Source: Thermorudis peleae (GTDB lineage Bacteria > Chloroflexota > Chloroflexia > Thermomicrobiales > Thermomicrobiaceae). From it: a stretch of 64,000 bases of DNA. The stretch spans positions 558,001 through 622,000 of the forward strand of contig NZ_JQMP01000004.1 in the NCBI RefSeq assembly GCF_000744775.1. The letters run 5' to 3'. This document shows, piece by piece, positions 45,165-54,145 of this stretch (position 1 is the first letter of the stretch; every line of letters starts with the position of its first letter). The position numbers and the translations under genes are program-made. The notes under the pieces were generated by a model that had not been told where the DNA came from, did not search any database, and worked only from the letters and a program-made list of their open reading frames with translations.

Positions 45165-46112
45165 CAGCCAAACTCCACCCAAGAGCATGATACGCCTGAA
45201 CCACTGCTCCAGCGCTATCGGGCAGCCATCGCTGCTGCCTTTCCAGAGTTCGACACGCGCCCGATGCGCCTGCTTGGCCAGGGCTGGGACAACGACGCCG
45301 TCTGTGTTGATGAGCAACTCGTCTTCCGCTTCCCGCGGCGTGCTGATGTTGTCCCGCACGTGAAACGCGAACGGTGCCTTCTCGAGGTCATTGCCCCACG
45401 GCTTCCGCTCCCTATCCCGAAATTTAGCCACTATGGACACGTTCCAACGGTGTTCCCGTGGCCCTTTGCCGGGTATCCACTTCTTCCTGGTGTCCCGTTA
45501 GCCGAGATTGGATTCGACCGGCTTGATCTTGTAGCGGCGGGGAAAAGCCTTGGGCAGTTCTTGCACGCGCTCCACCAGACCCCAACAGACCTGCTCGCAT
45601 CATGTGACCTGAGGGTTTACACACCGGCAGCATGGGTTGATCGGCACCTCGAGCTTCTTGCACATCTTCGTCCAGAGCTTCGTCGCTTTTTCGCTCCTGC
45701 GCTTGCAGATCGTCTCATTGATCATTGGCAACGGGTGTGGTCTGCTCAGCATGTTCAGGCATTTACCCCTTGCCTTATCCACAGCGACCTTAACCCCGAC
45801 CATTTGCTGGTTGACCCACAGACAGGACAACTGACTGGCATTATTGACTTTAGTGACGCATGTCTTGCTGATCCGGCAACCGACTTCGCTGAACTTCCAG
45901 ATCCCTTAGCCGCAATCGCTTTTGAACACTATGCATGCGCCGACAACCAGTTTTGGGAGCGTCGAGCAGTACTTCGCGCTATGGTCCCATTCCATGCCCT
46001 TGCGTTTGGACTCGAGACCGCCAATCAGCAGATCATCGCTGATGCGCTGGCCGCCTTACAGCAGCAGGTCGCTCAGCTCGACTGCGAGAACAGGACAAGC
46101 GGAGGGCACTGA
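45153..46112 (+). CDS. Aminoglycoside-phosphotransferase-like kinase
   Basis: A small-molecule kinase of the APH/ChoK fold: RLLGQGWDNDAVCVDEQLVF for the nucleotide loop, LIHSDLNPDHLLVD for the catalytic loop (HSD in place of HGD), and GIIDFSDACLADPATDFAEL for the metal loop. 319 residues. Substrate unknown; such genes often phosphorylate sugars or amines rather than drugs. ATG 45153 follows GGAAG. Its stop overlaps the next start (TGATG). Confidence 0.8.
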   Translation: MRQHQPNSTQEHDTPEPLLQRYRAAIAAAFPEFDTRPMRLLGQGWDNDAVCVDEQLVFRFPRRADVVPHVKRERCLLEVIAPRLPLPIPKFSHYGHVPTVFPWPFAGYPLLPGVPLAEIGFDRLDLVAAGKSLGQFLHALHQTPTDLLASCDLRVYTPAAWVDRHLELLAHLRPELRRFFAPALADRLIDHWQRVWSAQHVQAFTPCLIHSDLNPDHLLVDPQTGQLTGIIDFSDACLADPATDFAELPDPLAAIAFEHYACADNQFWERRAVLRAMVPFHALAFGLETANQQIIADALAALQQQVAQLDCENRTSGGH

Positions 46113-48136
46113 TGCGCAACCTGCTCGGTCGGCTTGTCACACGCACGAACGCGCAGCTGAGTGCCATCGCCGCCTTCTGGGACGTCGCGATCACGCATAC
46201 TGATCCACATCGCGATGCAGGTCTGCTCTACCCTGTGCTCACGGATCCCTGGGCCCTGGCACTCGTCTGGGAACGTCTCCCCTCGGCTGCACGCCAGATA
46301 CTCCAGATGGCAGCCGAGACGTTGACCCTGACCGAGACAGCATTACTGCACCTACCGGATGGTCCGACAGCGGTCAAAGAAGGCGTGCAAGCGCTGCTTC
46401 GTGCTGGGCTGCTCTTCGTTGAACGCGATGACAATCGCGTGGATCATGCCGAACGCACGACGCGCTATATGCTGCCGGCTGAAATTGCCCATCTTGTCAA
46501 GCGATTAGCCCAAGAGCGCGAGCAGCCGCTTACGCTGAACTCGTCTCTTGCAGAAGCGTTGGCGACGTTGACCGATGCCGAAGTGCTCGCCTTGGCCGAA
46601 CGTCTTGGTATGCGGGTTTTGCCAGCAACAACAAGTCGGGAGGAAGCCCTCAGCTTTTGCCAAGCAGCATTAGCCGACCCAGCACATCGGACACAGCTTG
46701 CGCGGCGACGGAGCGGGACTGCGCAACGCCTTTGGGACTGGCTTGTTAGCCGCGGCGGCCTGGCCGCTCCCGCCGTTGCCCAGCATGCACTCGGGCTTCG
46801 ACTCGGGCAATTGCGCACTGCTGTTCACGAACTCGCTGACTACGGGCTGCTATGGCGGAGTTATCGCCCAGACGGCGAACTCCGCTTACTCGTTCCGAAG
46901 GCTTTCCAACCCCAGGCCATCACAACTGCGACAGCGGCAACCCTTTCTCTAGGGCGGACTGATGTAGCGGCACTGACGATCCCGTTCACCTGGCCGGTTG
47001 CCTGGGACGTCATCGTTACGCTCCAGACGCTTGAGTGGGTTGGAGGCCGCTGGCAACCAACTGCTGCTCCCGCTGCGTTGCTCCAACGAGCCCTGCCACT
47101 TCTTTGGATCGTCGATCAGGCAATGACCCCAAGCGGCTACCTTGCTTGGCTCTGCCAGGTGTGCATGATGCTCGGGTTGCTCACGCCACAAGGCCAACTG
47201 GTGGAACCAGCATGGGAACGCTGGCGTCGACTCTCCTTTGCCGACCAAACCCGCCGTCTCCTCCAGGCGTGGATCCGAGCTACCACGGTACCGAGCGCGG
47301 GCGAGCCAGCCCAACGGCCAACAGCAATCCCGAGCTGGCCAGCATTGAAACGCGCCTTGCTCGCCACACTGCGTACCCTCCCGCCGCATTCCTGGCAGCC
47401 GTTTGACGATGTCGTGCACTGGTGTCTGCAGCAACTACCAGAGCATGCCCGGCTGAGTGCCCCGTTCCTTCCAGGAAGCGAAGAGCACCGCATAGCTCAG
47501 CGTGCCGTGCTTGCCTTGCTGCGTACGAGCGTGCGGTGGCTCGGCATTCTTGAGCATGGGCAAGCAAGCGATGGAACACCGGCGATTCAACTTGGCCACC
47601 GAGGATGCTGGCTTCTTGGCTTACAACCAAGCCTGCCAGCACAGGAAGAACAGGAGAAGACGGCATCGTTCGCTGCAGATGGTCGCTGCACGCTCAGCTT
47701 ACCCCAACGTCCAGCCGCGCTGTACACCCTGCTCTGCCTGAGCGACATCATTCAGCGAGGACCACCGTTAATCGTGCACTTCTCGCGGAAGCGCTTGACA
47801 GAGGCATTGCAACATGGTTGGGATGCCAATCAGGCGATGGAAGCACTCCGACACGCTGTTGGGGGTGAGTTCCCCGAGACGGTTGCTAAGAACATCGCCC
47901 ACTGGCTCGCAAGTCATCGACCGGCTCGGATCCAGCGAGCGTGCGTGATTACCTTTCCCGACCGTGACGCCCTTGCAGAGGCTGATGAGCGACTTCGGCG
48001 GGCAGGCTTGCAGACTGCACAGATTGAGGGACATCAACTCTGCGTATGGACCACTGAAGCAGGACAAGGGGCAACACTTCTCCGGCGCATCCAGGCCATT
48101 CTTCGTGCTGCAGGGCTCCAACCAAAGAGCGACTAG
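46112..48136 (+). CDS. Large protein with helicase-associated (XPB/Ssl2-like) C-terminal domain
   Basis: 674 residues, mainly helical with several winged-helix-like stretches (for example LWERLPSAARQILQMAAET at the N-terminus). The end, HFSRKRLTEALQHGWDANQA through FPETVAKNIAHWLASHRPAR and ACVITFPDRDALAEADERL, matches the helicase-C-like 'XPB/Ssl2' domain found in bacterial proteins of unknown role. There is no visible helicase motor (no Walker A). It overlaps the APH-type gene by 1 bp. Confidence 0.55.
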   Translation: MRNLLGRLVTRTNAQLSAIAAFWDVAITHTDPHRDAGLLYPVLTDPWALALVWERLPSAARQILQMAAETLTLTETALLHLPDGPTAVKEGVQALLRAGLLFVERDDNRVDHAERTTRYMLPAEIAHLVKRLAQEREQPLTLNSSLAEALATLTDAEVLALAERLGMRVLPATTSREEALSFCQAALADPAHRTQLARRRSGTAQRLWDWLVSRGGLAAPAVAQHALGLRLGQLRTAVHELADYGLLWRSYRPDGELRLLVPKAFQPQAITTATAATLSLGRTDVAALTIPFTWPVAWDVIVTLQTLEWVGGRWQPTAAPAALLQRALPLLWIVDQAMTPSGYLAWLCQVCMMLGLLTPQGQLVEPAWERWRRLSFADQTRRLLQAWIRATTVPSAGEPAQRPTAIPSWPALKRALLATLRTLPPHSWQPFDDVVHWCLQQLPEHARLSAPFLPGSEEHRIAQRAVLALLRTSVRWLGILEHGQASDGTPAIQLGHRGCWLLGLQPSLPAQEEQEKTASFAADGRCTLSLPQRPAALYTLLCLSDIIQRGPPLIVHFSRKRLTEALQHGWDANQAMEALRHAVGGEFPETVAKNIAHWLASHRPARIQRACVITFPDRDALAEADERLRRAGLQTAQIEGHQLCVWTTEAGQGATLLRRIQAILRAAGLQPKSD

Positions 48137-48555
48137 TGCTCGTCCTGCTCGTTCGCTCCACCAGATGGTCCAGCCTTGTCACTTGCCGCGTTCGCCGCAC
48201 GCTCAGTCTGGACAAAGACAAGGGCGCGCAGAACCGCTTCTTCTGGCGTACGAGCGACAACATTTGCCAGGGGTCGCCCTGCTTCGTCAAAAGCGAGGCA
48301 GGCATATTCACCGCCAGCATAGTCAATGACAAACGTTTCGACTTCAGCAGCAAGAAGCTGAAGGAGCCGGCTCAGCCGTGGCAGAACGACGTCCTGTGGG
48401 GTACAAGCAACTGGCTCGGTACCAACAAGGCGGAGCCCGTTTGGTCCAACTAGCCAATCACCGGGCTCAGGCGCGAGCGTACGGGTGAGCCGACGCGCTA
48501 CGCCCGAACAGAGGCGGATATAGCCTGACGATGGCGCTCCCGGCAAATCAGTCAC
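48133..48555 (-). CDS. Protein of unknown function
   Basis: A 140-residue protein with central ETFVIDYAGGEYACLAFDEA and a charged C-terminus (ASDKAGPSGGANEQDEH). I do not recognise it. GTG 48555 follows AAAGGAGG, a strong site. It converges on the preceding gene with a 4-bp overlap. Confidence 0.6.
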   Translation of the reverse strand: MTDLPGAPSSGYIRLCSGVARRLTRTLAPEPGDWLVGPNGLRLVGTEPVACTPQDVVLPRLSRLLQLLAAEVETFVIDYAGGEYACLAFDEAGRPLANVVARTPEEAVLRALVFVQTERAANAASDKAGPSGGANEQDEH

Positions 48556-48610
48556 AGCTCCTCCTTTCACCCCTCTGATGCTAGTAGAGCAAGATCCTTG
48601 GATCCAACCC

Positions 48611-48704
48611 TTGACAACAGACTGGTGGAGAGCGCATGCTACAGAGGGTTGTGAAGACGTTCACGGAAGGACGTCTTGACAGCCGAGAAACGGCGGCGCA
48701 TGCT
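48611..48704 (+). promoter_or_regulatory. Candidate tandem promoters ahead of the ACIII operon
   Basis: TTGACA occurs at 48611-48616 and 48676-48681, each followed after 18 or 17 nt by the same CATGCT hexamer (48635 and 48699). Between them lies an inverted repeat, AAGACGT (48654-48660) and ACGTCTT (48671-48677). CTACAGAG and CTCTGTAG, complementary to each other, follow the two CATGCT boxes. Confidence 0.5.
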
Positions 48705-48768
48705 CTGTAGTGAGCGACCACGGCCGCCCTCAGGCAACGGCGTGGACGTGGTTTGAGGGGGATGACAG

Positions 48769-49059
48769 ATGACGATCAAAGAGCTGACGACGGCGGACTG
48801 GCAGCACGTAAGCGCCGCCCTGACTGCGTTGTGGGTGCTGCTCACGCTCGTTGTCCTCTTCGCCGCATGCTTCATCGTGTCGTACGTGCTCATCCCATCA
48901 CTTGTTTCAACGCGTGACCTGCCTCGTCGCGCAACGGCAGTCCGGCCAATCTTCCTGATCCTTGCTCTCCTCTTCGCAGCTGGAGCCATCGCAACTTTTG
49001 TCGTTTTCGTCACGCGTATTGGTTTCCTCTGGAATCTCTGGCCGGCAACCTGGTACTAA
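48769..49059 (+). CDS. Small membrane protein at the head of the ACIII operon
   Basis: A 96-residue protein with two hydrophobic segments (residues about 16-44 and 60-86). I do not recognise a family. It is on the same strand as actA and 80 bp upstream, after the candidate promoters, so it may be an accessory subunit or assembly factor of ACIII. ATG 48769 has GAGGGG upstream. Confidence 0.65.
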   Translation: MTIKELTTADWQHVSAALTALWVLLTLVVLFAACFIVSYVLIPSLVSTRDLPRRATAVRPIFLILALLFAAGAIATFVVFVTRIGFLWNLWPATWY

Positions 49060-49139
49060 CGGTGCGGAAAAGGCAAGGCGCTCGGTAATCGGGCGCCTTG
49101 TCAGTGGATGGATAGGGTTAGCAGAATGGAGCCTTGCGC

Positions 49140-49676
49140 ATGGAGCGCTATTTTCGGCTCATCCTGTTCATCGCGATCCTGCTCATCCTGCTCTTAATTC
49201 CCGTCGGGCTTGTGCTGGCACGGTCATATTTCCTTGCGCCAGCCGCCCAGCCCGTGAAGGCCCAGCCAATTCAGTTCCCGCACTCGGTGCACGTTCAAGC
49301 GCTGGGCTTGCAATGCACGTACTGCCACCGCGATGTAACGCAGGATGCGCATGCCACGTTGCCAGCCCTGGAGCTGTGCATGGGCTGCCATAAGATCGTC
49401 CCAGCCGAGGGACGGCCAGAACTCCAGAAGCTGGTTAGCGCATTTACGAGCGGCCAGCCAGTTGACTGGAACCGCGTGCATCAATTGCCTGATCACGTGC
49501 ACTTCGTGCATGCCGTTCACATTGCAGCTGGCTTCCAGTGCTCAACGTGCCACGGCGATGTCGGAGCAATGGGGAAGCCGGGTGACAAGCAGGTACGTGA
49601 CCTTCGCATGGGCGACTGCATTGCTTGTCACAAGCAGAACGGCGCACGAACTGACTGTGCAGTGTGCCACTACTAG
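49140..49676 (+). CDS. actA: ACIII subunit ActA, pentahaem cytochrome c
   Basis: ActA anchors and passes electrons within Alternative Complex III. One N-terminal membrane helix (YFRLILFIAILLILLLIPVG) is followed by five haem-binding motifs: CTYCH, CMGCH, CSTCH, CIACH and CAVCH. Extra histidines (PHSVHV, HFVHAVH) may serve as axial ligands. Start at ATG 49140, behind GGAG. 178 residues; the first of the seven ACIII structural genes. Confidence 0.92.
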   Translation: MERYFRLILFIAILLILLLIPVGLVLARSYFLAPAAQPVKAQPIQFPHSVHVQALGLQCTYCHRDVTQDAHATLPALELCMGCHKIVPAEGRPELQKLVSAFTSGQPVDWNRVHQLPDHVHFVHAVHIAAGFQCSTCHGDVGAMGKPGDKQVRDLRMGDCIACHKQNGARTDCAVCHY

Positions 49677-49700
49677 TTGAACACGTGCGGGAGGCAGAGC

Positions 49701-51962
49701 GTGGAGAAAGCCATGCGGCGGCGTGATTTCCTCAAGTTGGCTGCGGTGTCGAGCACGGGCGCGGTGCTCTTTACTGGATGCTCGCTCGGCACGATCGGCG
49801 ATGGCGACCCCGCCCATGAGTTCAAACTGGAAAGTCCCGTCTATAACCCAAATGACTTGCGCTATGGGCGGGATAACTGGTATGCAACGGCGGCCCCTGC
49901 TTCGCTTGGCGGTGATGGGCTGATCGTCCGTGTCTTTGAAGGCCGCGCAAAGAAAGTCGATGGGAATCCTGACTTCCCGACAAACCGAGGCAAGAGTTCT
50001 GCAGTCATTCAGGCTCTGGTGACTGAGCTGTATCACCCAGACCGCGTCGCAAGCCCAGTCAAGCGCTCAGGAGATCGAGGGAGTGGCCAGTTCCAGCCGC
50101 TGAACTGGAATGATGCGCTCGCGCAAGTCGCGAATGCAATCAAGGCTGCACCACAGGCTACCTTACTCATTACCGAGCCTCTGAATGGCGCACTTGGAGC
50201 GGTCATTAACGCGTTCGTGAAAGCGACCGGGGTGCAGCTTGCTACCTTCGAGCCAGATGAGCGCATTGTCCTGCGTGAGGCAATGCGCCGGACGTTTGGC
50301 GTTGCAACGTTGCCAACGCTCGACCTTGCCAATGCCAACTTCCTGCTTGATTTCGGCGCTGATTTCCTGCATGGCTGGATTGCTCCTGTCCAATTTGCTC
50401 GGGCCTTTGGGCAGTTTCGCCAGGGACGATCGAATGCTCGCGGTCTCTTCTACTTCCTTGGCCCACGCATGGCTGCCACAGCAGCCAACGCTGACCGCTG
50501 GTACGCCATTAAGCCAGGGAGCGAGGGGCTGATCGCCCTGGCAATGGCCCAAGTGATACTCTCGGAGAATCTCGCTGACAGCACGGGAAGCAATGCCTTT
50601 CTACAGGCACTTGGTCTCACACGACAGCAACTTGACCAGAACTTCACTCCTGAGAAAGTCGCTGATGCGGCGGGAATCAGCGCGGATCAAATTCGCACGA
50701 TCGCTCGGCTCTTTGCTCAGCGTAAGCCAAGTATCGCCATCGCTGGCACAACGGCTGCGGCGCACACGAATGGCCTGTTCAACCTCGTCGCCGTCTTTGC
50801 GTTGAACTATCTTGTCGGCAGCGTCAATACGCAGGGGGGAGTCATCTTGAATCCCCCTGTTCCGCTTGGTGATCAACTCCCGGCGCACCAGAACGGAACG
50901 CCGTACACCACGTGGGTGCAACTGAGCAATGCGATCAAGAGCGGACAAATCAAGACTGTCCTCATCCACCGCGTGAACCCGGTCTATCACTTGCCGCCAG
51001 CAAGTGGCTTTGCTGATGCGCTCCGTAACGCTGGCACGGTCATCAGTGTTGGCACAGTCTTCGACGACACCGCGCTCCTTGCGGATATCGTGCTGCCTGA
51101 GCACACCATCTTCGAAGAGTGGGACATTGTTGTTCCCGATCCCGGTCCAGGCTTTCCGGCGCTGACGCTGCGACAGCCGGTTGTGAATCCCTTCGTCGAT
51201 AGCCGAGCGTTTGGTGATATTCTCATTCAGCTCGGAAAGCAGCTTGGCGCCAGCATGCCATGGGATAGCCAAGAAGCCGCCGTACGCGCACTGGCTGATA
51301 CGCTCCGCCAGCGGGGCGGTGGCAACATTACCGCCAGCGATCCACGCGAGTACTTCATGATTATGCAAACGCAAGGAGGCTGGTGGAACGAACAACAGAA
51401 GGTCACCAGCACGCCTCAACCGAGCAAGGCTACAGCACCAGCGAATCCTGAGTTTGCAGGCGACAGCGGGCAATATCCATTCTATCTCTTGCCCTTCCCA
51501 TCAGGTGTTGTGGGCTACGGGCAATGGAGTCACTTGCCGTGGGTTCAGGGCCTGCAAGACCAGATGTCAACGATCGCCTGGCAAACGTGGGTAGAGGTGA
51601 ACCCCAAGACCGGGGAGCAACTTGGCATCGGAACTGGCGACATTATTCGGATTGAGACGCCTCAAGGAAGTATCGAGGTGCCGGTCTACATCAACCCTGC
51701 TGCGCCGCCTGATGTGCTTGCTGTGCCCCTTGGCCAAGGGCATACGGGCGGTGGACGCTATGCCAAGGGCTTTGGCGTGAACATCCTGAACGTCGTACAG
51801 CCAGCGACTGAGAAAGAGACAGGCGCACTCGCTTGGGCCGCGACACGTTGTCGTATCGCGAAGACTGGGCGGCGAGCGCGTATCTCCCAGTTTGAGGGTG
51901 CAGTGCCAGCCTTCCAGCTTGAGGAAGCACCGATCGTGCAACTCAAGCCGATGAAGGTGTAA
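49701..51962 (+). CDS. actB1: ACIII subunit ActB, molybdopterin-oxidoreductase-like part
   Basis: A protein of the molybdopterin oxidoreductase fold that has probably lost its cofactor, as in ACIII of other bacteria. The N-terminus is a twin-arginine signal with a lipobox (RRRDFLKLAA to FTGC). The body has LPEHTIFEEWDIV and a C-terminal domain with GIGTGDIIRIETPQG. There is no N-terminal 4Fe-4S motif. GTG 49701 has the best ribosome site (GGGAGG); ATG 49713 is possible. In Rhodothermus it is fused to the ferredoxin part; here it is separate. 753 residues. Confidence 0.88.
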   Translation: MEKAMRRRDFLKLAAVSSTGAVLFTGCSLGTIGDGDPAHEFKLESPVYNPNDLRYGRDNWYATAAPASLGGDGLIVRVFEGRAKKVDGNPDFPTNRGKSSAVIQALVTELYHPDRVASPVKRSGDRGSGQFQPLNWNDALAQVANAIKAAPQATLLITEPLNGALGAVINAFVKATGVQLATFEPDERIVLREAMRRTFGVATLPTLDLANANFLLDFGADFLHGWIAPVQFARAFGQFRQGRSNARGLFYFLGPRMAATAANADRWYAIKPGSEGLIALAMAQVILSENLADSTGSNAFLQALGLTRQQLDQNFTPEKVADAAGISADQIRTIARLFAQRKPSIAIAGTTAAAHTNGLFNLVAVFALNYLVGSVNTQGGVILNPPVPLGDQLPAHQNGTPYTTWVQLSNAIKSGQIKTVLIHRVNPVYHLPPASGFADALRNAGTVISVGTVFDDTALLADIVLPEHTIFEEWDIVVPDPGPGFPALTLRQPVVNPFVDSRAFGDILIQLGKQLGASMPWDSQEAAVRALADTLRQRGGGNITASDPREYFMIMQTQGGWWNEQQKVTSTPQPSKATAPANPEFAGDSGQYPFYLLPFPSGVVGYGQWSHLPWVQGLQDQMSTIAWQTWVEVNPKTGEQLGIGTGDIIRIETPQGSIEVPVYINPAAPPDVLAVPLGQGHTGGGRYAKGFGVNILNVVQPATEKETGALAWAATRCRIAKTGRRARISQFEGAVPAFQLEEAPIVQLKPMKV

Positions 51963-51985
51963 GCAGAGCAGAAAGGGTTGTCGGC

Positions 51986-52735
51986 ATGCCACGCTGGGGA
52001 ATGGTCATAGACCTCGACCGGTGCATCGGCTGTGGTGCATGCGTTGTTGCATGCCAAGCAGAGAACAACATTCCGATTAACACAGCCGATGCCTACTTCC
52101 AGCGACGCGTCATCGAATGGATTCGGGTTGAGCGCTACTGGGAGGGTGAATACCCTGACATCCACGCATACCACATCCCTGTGCCTTGTCAGCAGTGCAC
52201 CAATGCGCCATGCGAACCTGTCTGCCCGGTGTATGCAACGGTGCACAACTCTGAAGGGATTAACACGCAGATTTATAATCGGTGCATCGGCACGCGATAC
52301 TGCTCGATTAACTGCCAATGGCACGTCCGGTTCTTCAACTTCTGGGAGCCCAAGTGGCCCGACTCGCTGAAACAGCAACTGAATCCTGATGTGACGGTGC
52401 GAAGTCGCGGCATTATGGAGAAGTGCAGCTTCTGCCTTCATCGCATTGAGAAGGCTGAGTGGAAGGCGCGCGTTGAAGGTCGGCCACTCAAGACCGATGA
52501 AGTGACGACTGCCTGCGCACAGGCGTGCCCAACAGACGCCATCGTGTTCGGCGATCTAGATGACCCCAATAGCAAGATCTCCCAGCTGCTTAAGTCAGCT
52601 GGTAAGGATCGAGGGTACCAACTGCTTGCCGACCTCAACACGGAGCCGAATGTCACATACCTGAAGCGGATTCAGGCTGGGGAGCCGGGTGAAGCAGATG
52701 TTGCTGAGCCGGCACTCGCGCAGGTGAAAGGGTAA
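51986..52735 (+). CDS. actB2: ACIII subunit ActB, iron-sulfur part
   Basis: A ferredoxin-like electron-transfer subunit. Four cysteine groups are visible: CIGCGACVVAC, CQQCTNAPCEPVC, CIGTRYCSINC and CSFC with CAQACPTD, 15 cysteines in all. That fits three 4Fe-4S clusters and one 3Fe-4S cluster, as known for ActB. 249 residues, ending 6 bp before the next gene. Confidence 0.92.
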   Translation: MPRWGMVIDLDRCIGCGACVVACQAENNIPINTADAYFQRRVIEWIRVERYWEGEYPDIHAYHIPVPCQQCTNAPCEPVCPVYATVHNSEGINTQIYNRCIGTRYCSINCQWHVRFFNFWEPKWPDSLKQQLNPDVTVRSRGIMEKCSFCLHRIEKAEWKARVEGRPLKTDEVTTACAQACPTDAIVFGDLDDPNSKISQLLKSAGKDRGYQLLADLNTEPNVTYLKRIQAGEPGEADVAEPALAQVKG

Positions 52736-52741
52736 GGCGCA

Positions 52742-54115
52742 ATGGCAGCACACGAGCACGAGCTACAGCATACGTGGGAGCTGTCGCCGTCCGAAGTGCT
52801 GGAGGCTGGGCTGCGCTGGGTGCGGCGAATCGGTGCAGGACGGCGACAGTGGCCCCTCATCGCAGGCATCGTTGGGATCATTGGGCTGATTGCGCTTGTT
52901 GTCGGGCCGCTGCTTCACGGCTACGCAAACCGGCAAGCCTGGACCTATGTGGGGGTGGCATTTCTCTACTTGATGTCAACTGCAGCCGCCGCTCCGTGCG
53001 TCTCGACAGCGTTGCGTGTTGCGCGGAGCCATTGGCGCCGACCAATTAACCGCGCGTCAGAAATTTGGGCGATTACACTGATTATTCCACTGGTGCTCTT
53101 CCTGCTCTTGCTCGGGACATTACCAGGAACGAAGTATCGCCTTTCGATCTGGTTTGGTTGGCCGCTCTCTCCCTGGCTCTGGGATGGCTTGCTCGTCCTC
53201 GGTACTGTCATCTGCGGCTACCTGTTCCTGTGGTACAGCAGCATCCCAGATCTCGCGATCGTGCGTGATCAGCGAGACGGAGCTGCACGGGGATGGATCG
53301 CGCGGCTGGCACTGGGCTGGCGTGGCTCGCACCGAGAGTGGCGCACGTTTGAGAAATTTGTGAACAACATTGGCGTGCTCTATGTCTTCTTCTACGTTGC
53401 GACAATGACTGTACTCGCCAGCGACTTCATCATCGCGATGATTCCTGGATACTTTACGGCAATCTTCCCCGCCTACTTCACGATCACCTCGTTCGAAGCA
53501 GGCATTGCGCTCACAATCGTGACCATGGCAGCACTGCGACGTTGGGGTGGCGCGGAGGATTTCATTGGACTCGAGCAATTCTGGGCACTGGGCAAACTGC
53601 AGCTCGCGTTTGGCCTGCTCTGGTTCTACTTCTGGTGGTCGGAATTCATCATCTTCTGGTATGGGCGCACAGAGCGCGAGATTAATGTCCTGAACTACCT
53701 CGTCGCACAGGTTTATCGCTGGCCATTTATTCTCACATTCGTCCTCTGCTTCCTAGCTCCACTGCTCCTTTTGATGTGGAATCCAATTCGGCGGAGCATT
53801 AAGGGTCCAACGGTTGTGGCAATCCTCGTCTTAATTGGGAATCTGATCGACCGGATTCGGCTGGTCTCAGCTGGCTTCTCCGTGCCAAACATCACCGAGC
53901 GCGAACTGCACACACCACTGCCAGCGATGTATTTTCCGAATGTTATTGATCTTCTGATCTTGCTCGGTGCCGTTGCTGGTGCGTTGGCTCTGGTCTTGCT
54001 TGCACTGCGCGCACTGCCATTCCCATCAATCGCAGAAGTGACTGGCGGACTCTGGCTGCGACGCCATCTACCCTTTAAGCACACGCGAGTTATTACGATC
54101 GGCAAGCCGGAATAG
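52742..54115 (+). CDS. actC: ACIII subunit, NrfD-type membrane protein (ActC-like)
   Basis: A polytopic quinol-binding subunit of the NrfD/PsrC family: about ten hydrophobic segments over 457 residues, for example WTYVGVAFLYLMSTAAAAPC and WPFILTFVLCFLAPLLLLMW. The inner motif RPINRASEIWAITLIIPLVL parallels the second NrfD protein (RPVTRAAEIMTIFSLM). Which of the two is ActC and which ActF cannot be set by sequence alone; I follow gene order. Confidence 0.86.
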   Translation: MAAHEHELQHTWELSPSEVLEAGLRWVRRIGAGRRQWPLIAGIVGIIGLIALVVGPLLHGYANRQAWTYVGVAFLYLMSTAAAAPCVSTALRVARSHWRRPINRASEIWAITLIIPLVLFLLLLGTLPGTKYRLSIWFGWPLSPWLWDGLLVLGTVICGYLFLWYSSIPDLAIVRDQRDGAARGWIARLALGWRGSHREWRTFEKFVNNIGVLYVFFYVATMTVLASDFIIAMIPGYFTAIFPAYFTITSFEAGIALTIVTMAALRRWGGAEDFIGLEQFWALGKLQLAFGLLWFYFWWSEFIIFWYGRTEREINVLNYLVAQVYRWPFILTFVLCFLAPLLLLMWNPIRRSIKGPTVVAILVLIGNLIDRIRLVSAGFSVPNITERELHTPLPAMYFPNVIDLLILLGAVAGALALVLLALRALPFPSIAEVTGGLWLRRHLPFKHTRVITIGKPE

Positions 54116-54145
54116 GACGGCACGAGAGAGGCGGAGGAGACAGCC

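Noticed and set aside
45153-46112. Antibiotic-resistance gene
   Set aside because: APH-type folds are widespread in metabolic kinases; there is no mobile element or resistance neighbour, and the catalytic loop reads HSD.
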